Positions 16,517 to 20,069 of a DNA stretch of 20,069 nt are shown piece by piece. The DNA comes from Longicatena sp. GTDB lineage: Bacteria > Bacillota_I > Bacilli_A > Erysipelotrichales > Erysipelotrichaceae. The stretch is taken from contig JAHHST010000019.1 in assembly GCA_020025055.1 (NCBI GenBank), forward strand, positions 1-20,069, in the 5' to 3' direction. Within the stretch, counting starts at the first letter, position 1, and every line of letters starts with the position of its first letter. Below the pieces are notes generated by a model. That model saw only the letters and a list, made by a program, of their open reading frames with translations, ran no database searches and had not been told where the DNA came from. The position numbers were made by a program, and so were the translations under genes.

Positions 16517-17569
16517 ATGAAAAAATTATTATCGTTAACTTTATGTTCAATTTTTAGTTTATCTGTACTTGCCGGTTGTACAAAGACAAAACCTGTCGCA
16601 GAATTAAATCTATATACATGGGATAACCTTTTTCCTAAAGAAGTACTCGACAACTTCACAAAAGAAACAGGAATTAAGATTAATTATTCAACCTTTGATT
16701 CTAATGAAGCAATGCTTGCTAAATTAGAATCCACAAAAGGTGGAGATTATGATGTTGTTGTCGCTGACGACTATATCATCGAAATGGCAATTAAAGAAAA
16801 ATTAGCAAAATCATTAGATAAAACACGCATTCCTAATATTAAAAATGTTAATCCATTGTATCAAGGTCATTACTTTGATCCTAAAGATCAATATAGTGTT
16901 CCTTATGGTGCAGGCATTCAAACAATTATATATAATCCTGATTTAGTTAAAATAGATATCACAGGATTTGATGATTTACTAGACCCATCCTTAAAAAATA
17001 GCATTGGAATCACAAACAATTTTAGAGTAATTCATGGTATGTCATTAATTGCAGATGGAAAAAGTGTAAATGAAGAAAATATTGAAGCAATTGAAAAAAC
17101 TGGTAAAAAATTATTAAAAATGGCACCAAACATCCGTTTAATCAAGGAAGAAAATCTTCAAGATGACATTCTTTCTGGTGATATTAGTGTAGGTTTAATG
17201 TATACAAGTCAAGTAACGCAAGCATGCGTTGCAAATCCAAAATTAAAAGTTGTTTATCCTAAAGAAGGAGTTGGATTCGGTATCATGGCACAATTTATCC
17301 CTGTTCATGCTCCTCATGAAAAAGAAGCATATACATTTATCGACTATATTTTACGACCTGAAGTTTCAAAAACTTGTTTCGAAAATGTTGGATACTATAG
17401 CACAAACAAAGAAGCTGATCAATTAATTGATAAAAAATATCGTGAATTTTTAACATTACCTTCTTCATTAAAAATTGACGAAATGGAAGTTATGCGCAAT
17501 ATTTCGAATGAAGCTATGGAAACACATGCACGATTATGGACAGAATTCCGCTCTGCTTGTGGACAATAA
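16517..17569 (+). CDS. potD: spermidine/putrescine-binding lipoprotein PotD
   Basis: PotD is the extracellular polyamine-binding subunit, tethered as a lipoprotein on the outer face of the membrane. The signal peptide ends in the lipobox L-A-G-C with Cys21 as the lipidation site. The mature part begins with the type-2 binding-protein pattern L-N-L-Y-T-W-D-N, then W-D-N-L-F-P-K. D-V-V-V-A-D-D-Y and the later V-P-Y-G-A-G segment fit the PotD/PotF cleft. The length (350) is usual. SD AGGAGG precedes the ATG, and a strong terminator follows the stop. Preference for spermidine or putrescine cannot be read from sequence by eye. Confidence 0.93.
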   Translation: MKKLLSLTLCSIFSLSVLAGCTKTKPVAELNLYTWDNLFPKEVLDNFTKETGIKINYSTFDSNEAMLAKLESTKGGDYDVVVADDYIIEMAIKEKLAKSLDKTRIPNIKNVNPLYQGHYFDPKDQYSVPYGAGIQTIIYNPDLVKIDITGFDDLLDPSLKNSIGITNNFRVIHGMSLIADGKSVNEENIEAIEKTGKKLLKMAPNIRLIKEENLQDDILSGDISVGLMYTSQVTQACVANPKLKVVYPKEGVGFGIMAQFIPVHAPHEKEAYTFIDYILRPEVSKTCFENVGYYSTNKEADQLIDKKYREFLTLPSSLKIDEMEVMRNISNEAMETHARLWTEFRSACGQ

Positions 17570-17576
17570 TATACAG

Positions 17577-17619
17577 AAAATCTCATAAAGGATTCTCTCA
17601 TCTTTATGAGATTTTTTTT
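17577..17619 (+). terminator. intrinsic terminator of potABCD
   Basis: AAATCTCATAAAG and CTTTATGAGATTT form a perfect 13-base stem with an 11-base loop, followed by a continuing run of T to about 17619. It begins within ten bases of the potD stop. Confidence 0.95.
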
Positions 17620-17625
17620 ACAAAC

Positions 17626-17660
17626 AAAAAGTGAAGAAGAACCTATATTTTCTTCTTCAC
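17626..17660 (-). terminator. intrinsic terminator of the marR-FUSC transcript
   Basis: GTGAAGAAGA (17631-17640) and TCTTCTTCAC (17651-17660) form a perfect ten-base stem. On the minus strand it is followed by five T (plus-strand A at 17626-17630). Together with the potD terminator it separates two converging transcripts. Confidence 0.88.
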
Positions 17661-17673
17661 TACGTATGTTATT

Positions 17674-18744
17674 TTATTCGTTTACAATCTTTTTATCAGC
17701 TTTATATCTTTTTCCAATGAAAAATTCATATAAATAATAATATGCCCATGCAAACAAAATACCAATCAATGTATCTATAATACGTATAGCAATTGCGCTA
17801 TGCACTCCATAAATTCCTGTAGCAAGCATCAATGCACCTAAGCAGTTTGCAGCTGTTTTGTATTTATATTCTGTACAGAATCCTAAGCAGAAGCCTCCTA
17901 ATGGACCAATGATGAAAAATAAATCACTAGGAACAACTAAATATACAACATAGAAAATCAAAGATCCTAAAATCATTCCAATAAAACGATAAATCAAACG
18001 TTCATGAATCTGTGGATTTTCTGAATAATCTGAAAGCAATGATCCACATGCAAATCCTGCCCACATAAACCTTTCAATATTTAAGAATACGCCTAGGGTT
18101 AAAATTAAAGCAACACCTAATGACATACGTATAATCCATTGATGTACATGATTATATAAATCAAACTCTTTTACTTTATCAATAAAACGTACATTTTTAA
18201 ATTTATCTTTATGTTTTACATAAAAAATAATTCCACAAATTAAAAATCCTACCAAAGTAAGTAAGAATCTTCTATAAAGAACTTCACCATATACAGGGTT
18301 TCCTGAAAGATAAATATACGCAAAACTAAATAATCCTCCATTTCCCATTTCTGGCTTATCACAAGTCATAAATAAGATGATAAAAAAAGATATAAAATGT
18401 ATCAGAACCCCAAAAATAGGATTCACTTTATATGCAATCACTGGAGAAAACAATAACATTAAAAATACCAATCCTAAATTCAACATCGAATCTTTAATAC
18501 AATATCCAAAATCAACAAATCTTACACCTAATAATATACAAAAAATAGCAACCGCCATTGGACTATTTTCATTTCCAAAGATATTGGATAAAGTTGAAAT
18601 AAATAAAATTGCGAATAAAACAATCAATAATGATCGTAAAAACATTCCCAATTTTAATTTCAATCGTTCCTTCTTATCCGTACTTTTCTTCAACATATTT
18701 TTGCTTACTTGAGGATCCCATTGAAGAATATCATAAAATTTCAT
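17674..18744 (-). CDS. FUSC-family integral membrane protein (possible aromatic/organic acid exporter)
   Basis: This is a 356-residue membrane protein with about ten hydrophobic segments arranged as two similar blocks (about 35-165 and 205-345), joined by a charged cytoplasmic stretch. The pattern matches the FUSC family, whose better-known members (AaeB, YccS-like) are efflux proteins for aromatic acids or related compounds. The second block has G-F-A-C-G-S-L-L-S-D-Y and the P-L-G-G-F-C-L-G-F motif near the end. SD AAGGAGAG precedes the ATG. It lies 25 bases after a MarR-type gene and shares its terminator, suggesting ligand-controlled export. The substrate is unknown, and a function other than export cannot be excluded. 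Confidence 0.75.
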   Translation of the reverse strand: MKFYDILQWDPQVSKNMLKKSTDKKERLKLKLGMFLRSLLIVLFAILFISTLSNIFGNENSPMAVAIFCILLGVRFVDFGYCIKDSMLNLGLVFLMLLFSPVIAYKVNPIFGVLIHFISFFIILFMTCDKPEMGNGGLFSFAYIYLSGNPVYGEVLYRRFLLTLVGFLICGIIFYVKHKDKFKNVRFIDKVKEFDLYNHVHQWIIRMSLGVALILTLGVFLNIERFMWAGFACGSLLSDYSENPQIHERLIYRFIGMILGSLIFYVVYLVVPSDLFFIIGPLGGFCLGFCTEYKYKTAANCLGALMLATGIYGVHSAIAIRIIDTLIGILFAWAYYYLYEFFIGKRYKADKKIVNE

Positions 18745-18769
18745 TTACATCTCTCCTTTTGTATTACAA

Positions 18770-19195
18770 CTATCCATGTATGTGTTTATTAGCTATCGAA
18801 ATAAGATCAAATAAATTTTCGAACTTCTCTCCCATATCTCTATACAAATCATAAAATGATTGTAGCAGAATTTCATAATCTCTCTTTAAAACTTTTTCGC
18901 CTTTTTCGGTTATGAAAAGATAATAACTTCGTTCATCTGTTATCTTCTTCATTTTTTGAATACATGACTTTTCATATAAACCTTTTAAACACCGGCTGAC
19001 AGCTTCTTTTTTCATTCCACTCATTTCACTTAATGATAAAGGAGTACATTCTGTTTTTTGTAAATAAATCCATGCCAATAACTCTCTTTCACTAGATGTT
19101 AAAAACTGCTTTTGTTTTTGAACTAACATAATTCTAGAAAACTGATGTAGTTCTTGATGAAAAGCAAGCATCTTTAGCCAATCTATTTTATCCAT
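18770..19195 (-). CDS. MarR-family transcriptional regulator
   Basis: This is a 141-residue winged-helix regulator. An N-terminal dimerisation helix is followed by L-T-S-S-E-R-E-L-L-A-W-I-Y. A recognition region contains L-S-L-S-E-M-S-G-M-K-K-E-A-V-S-R-C-L-K-G-L, and the wing carries K-I-T-D-E-R-S-Y-Y-L-F-I-T-E-K-G, the usual D-x-R pattern of MarR proteins. The ATG at 19195 is chosen because SD AGGAGG lies four bases before it; an in-frame ATG at 19216 lies inside the putative operator and lacks an SD. It probably represses its own promoter and the downstream FUSC gene until a small, perhaps phenolic, ligand binds. Confidence 0.9.
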   Translation of the reverse strand: MDKIDWLKMLAFHQELHQFSRIMLVQKQKQFLTSSERELLAWIYLQKTECTPLSLSEMSGMKKEAVSRCLKGLYEKSCIQKMKKITDERSYYLFITEKGEKVLKRDYEILLQSFYDLYRDMGEKFENLFDLISIANKHIHG

Positions 19196-19209
19196 AGCTC
19201 CTCCTATAG

Positions 19210-19222
19210 TTAACATTGTTAA
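19210..19222. promoter_or_regulatory. candidate MarR operator palindrome
   Basis: TTAAC-ATT-GTTAA is a perfect dyad of five-base arms. It directly follows the -10 box of the marR promoter and covers the probable start site, an ideal position for autorepression. MarR proteins commonly bind such short AT-rich palindromes. Confidence 0.6.
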
Positions 19223-19249
19223 TTATATGTACAATCATATAGAAGTCAA
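19222..19249 (-). promoter_or_regulatory. promoter of marR-FUSC
   Basis: On the minus strand TTGACT (19244-19249) and TATAAT (19222-19227) are separated by 16 bases. The candidate operator touches the -10 box. Confidence 0.7.
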
Positions 19250-19405
19250 CACTAAATTATAAAAAAAGGAAAATAACATAAATTCACATGATTACTTTTC
19301 ATTATTACTTTGATAAAATATATGTGTTTTTTTAACCATTATATCCCTATTCAAAAGAAAAGAAGAGATAAAAATGATATAAATCGCTTATCTATATGTA
19401 TATTA
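19250..19405. other. AT-rich intergenic stretch, nothing recognised
   Basis: About 155 bases between the marR promoter and the surface-protein remnant hold poly-A and poly-T runs but no SD-backed ORF, clear terminator or RNA motif that I can recognise. Confidence 0.4.
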
Positions 19406-19657
19406 CTACTTTATTTCTTTTTTTATAAGCATTGTACTAGCAACAGCTCCTGCACCAATTACTACAACCCATAACAACATACTATTTGTACTTACTCCTG
19501 TACTTACATTTTCATTATCTACTGGTTTTGATGGCTCGATTGGTAACAGATTTTCAGCAAATCGAATATCCCCTGAATTTGGTAATTGTGATTTTTTCTC
19601 ATAACCTACTACAAATATTTCTAAGCGATGTAATATTGTAAAACTTTCTATAAAATA
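19406..19657 (-). pseudogene. 3' stump of a second wall-anchored surface protein
   Basis: The minus-strand frame is open for 83 codons and ends at TAG (19406-19408). There is no start codon with an SD, and the frame is closed upstream by TGA at 19658. The C-terminal end is a sorting signal: V-S-T-G-V-S-T-N-S, then M-L-L-W-V-V-V-I-G-A-G-A-V-A, then I-K-K-E-I-K. A Pro-containing spacer (E-P-S-K-P) precedes it, and L-P-N-S-G lies about 35 residues before that signal. It closely parallels the end of the GH20 gene in protein and DNA (for example the shared CAACAG, CTCCTGCACC bases). The 5' part is missing next to an insertion sequence, which probably removed it. Confidence 0.7.
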
Positions 19658-19693
19658 TCATATAAATAATCATATACAGAAAAAAGATGATAG

Positions 19694-19810
19694 TTTAACA
19701 CTTATTGTGTTGTGGACGATCTTTAACATTTACTGTGTTTATAAATTTCTTTAAACATGTGTGTTTCTTCTTTAACGTTTATTGTGTCAGTCTTTAAACA
19801 TGCTGTGTTT
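19694..19810. repeat. five short imperfect direct repeats at the ISL3 left end
   Basis: Repeats with consensus near TTTAACATTTATTGTGTT start at 19694, 19722, 19750, 19771 and 19793. Copies 1, 2 and 4 are of one subtype (TTTAAC-ATTTATTGTGT-like). Copies 3 and 5 share a shorter TTTAAACATG-TGTGTT form. Start-to-start spacing is 28, 28, 21 and 22 bases. They precede the transposase gene and are good candidates for transposase or regulator binding sites. The terminal inverted repeat of the element was not identified. Confidence 0.7.
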
Positions 19811-19839
19811 TCTAAGATTTCTCTTATTTTTTAGTTTAT

Positions 19840-19904
19840 AAAAATATCCCTCTTTCATATAAAATGAATTTGTCACAAAACACATATATGAAGGAGGGAT
19901 TTTT
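19840..19904 (+). promoter_or_regulatory. hairpin sequestering the transposase ribosome-binding site
   Basis: TCCCTCTTTCATAT (19847-19860) pairs with ATATGAAGGAGGGA (19886-19899), 14 bases with one G-T pair, plus flanking A-T pairs. The 25-base loop is 19861-19885. The AAGGAGGG SD lies wholly in the right arm, five bases or so from the ATG at 19905. Transcripts carrying the left arm should be poorly translated, a known way for insertion sequences to avoid activation by read-through. Confidence 0.7.
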
Positions 19905-20069
19905 ATGTCCATTAAAAATTTTATCACAGATATGCTTAATGTCAATCCAGTGGATATTGAAAGCATTTCTACTGTCGTTCAGTCCGATAATACTGTAAAA
20001 GTAAAGATTCGTTTAAAGTCCGATCCCGCAATCAAATGCCCTTTTTGTAAGCAGCCTGTTATTAAAAAT
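19905..20069 (+). CDS. ISL3-family transposase, N-terminal part (runs off the window)
   Basis: The first 55 residues of a DDE transposase are present; the catalytic domain lies beyond the window. The start M-S-I-K-N-F-I-T-D-M-L and the later K-C-P-F-C-K-Q-P-V zinc-ribbon beginning (C-P-x-C) fit the N-terminal domain of ISL3-family transposases. The ATG has a perfect AAGGAGGG SD. The frame is open to the last base. The family call rests on this short region only. Confidence 0.75.
   Translation, partial: MSIKNFITDMLNVNPVDIESISTVVQSDNTVKVKIRLKSDPAIKCPFCKQPVIKN

Larger units (their letters stand above)
19680..20069 (+). mobile_element. left part of an ISL3-family insertion sequence
   Basis: The direct repeats, the SD-sequestering hairpin and the transposase start together form the left end of an insertion sequence continuing past the window. 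The left boundary is uncertain, lying somewhere between the surface-protein stump (ends about 19657) and the first repeat (19694). No terminal inverted repeat or target duplication can be confirmed without the right end. Confidence 0.65.

Noticed and set aside
18377..18712. 111-codon plus-strand ORF
   Set aside because: It is wholly antisense to the well-supported FUSC gene, lacks an SD and has a composition typical of a shadow frame.
19694..19810. The repeat array as a CRISPR
   Set aside because: Units are about 18 bases, imperfect, in two subtypes, with gaps of only about 4-10 bases; there are no unique spacers of 25 bases or more and no cas genes nearby.

Overview
The window is AT-rich DNA from a low-GC Gram-positive bacterium. 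The evidence is strong Shine-Dalgarno (SD) sequences, T-box and TPP leaders feeding intrinsic terminators, a lipobox-bearing binding protein, and a large surface protein with a sortase-type tail. A gut-associated Firmicute, possibly an Erysipelotrichia-like lineage, fits best. That placement is inference from gene content and style, not from a marker gene.

Layout. (1) 93-4691, minus: a 1532-residue secreted, wall-anchored GH20 hexosaminidase with carbohydrate-binding modules. (2) 5111-6836, minus: brnQ, a branched-chain amino acid carrier, with its own promoter and an isoleucine-type T-box leader. (3) 6874-13366, minus: a complete seven-gene thiamine operon, transcribed thiS-thiF-thiG-thiH-(tenI-thiE)-thiD-thiC, under a TPP riboswitch and attenuator. 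(4) 13731-17619, plus: potABCD, a spermidine/putrescine ABC importer with a strong promoter and terminator. (5) 17626-19249, minus: a MarR-type regulator and an FUSC-family membrane protein. (6) 19406-20069: the 3' stump of a second wall-anchored protein, followed by repeats and the start of an ISL3-family insertion sequence that runs off the window.

The thi operon covers the pyrimidine branch (ThiC, ThiD), the thiazole branch (ThiS, ThiF, ThiG, ThiH, TenI-like half) and the coupling step (ThiE half). ThiL or ThiN and the sulfur donor (IscS type) must lie elsewhere. Its unusual part is one ORF joining a TenI-like thiazole tautomerase to ThiE. That ORF keeps an internal ATG with its own SD exactly at the junction.

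Other points of interest are three related sorting-signal tails (one intact gene and two remnants), an ISL3 leader whose hairpin hides the transposase SD, and five short direct repeats upstream of it. No new defence or mobile system can be claimed. The most original signals are the TenI-ThiE dual-start arrangement and the ISL3 left-end architecture.
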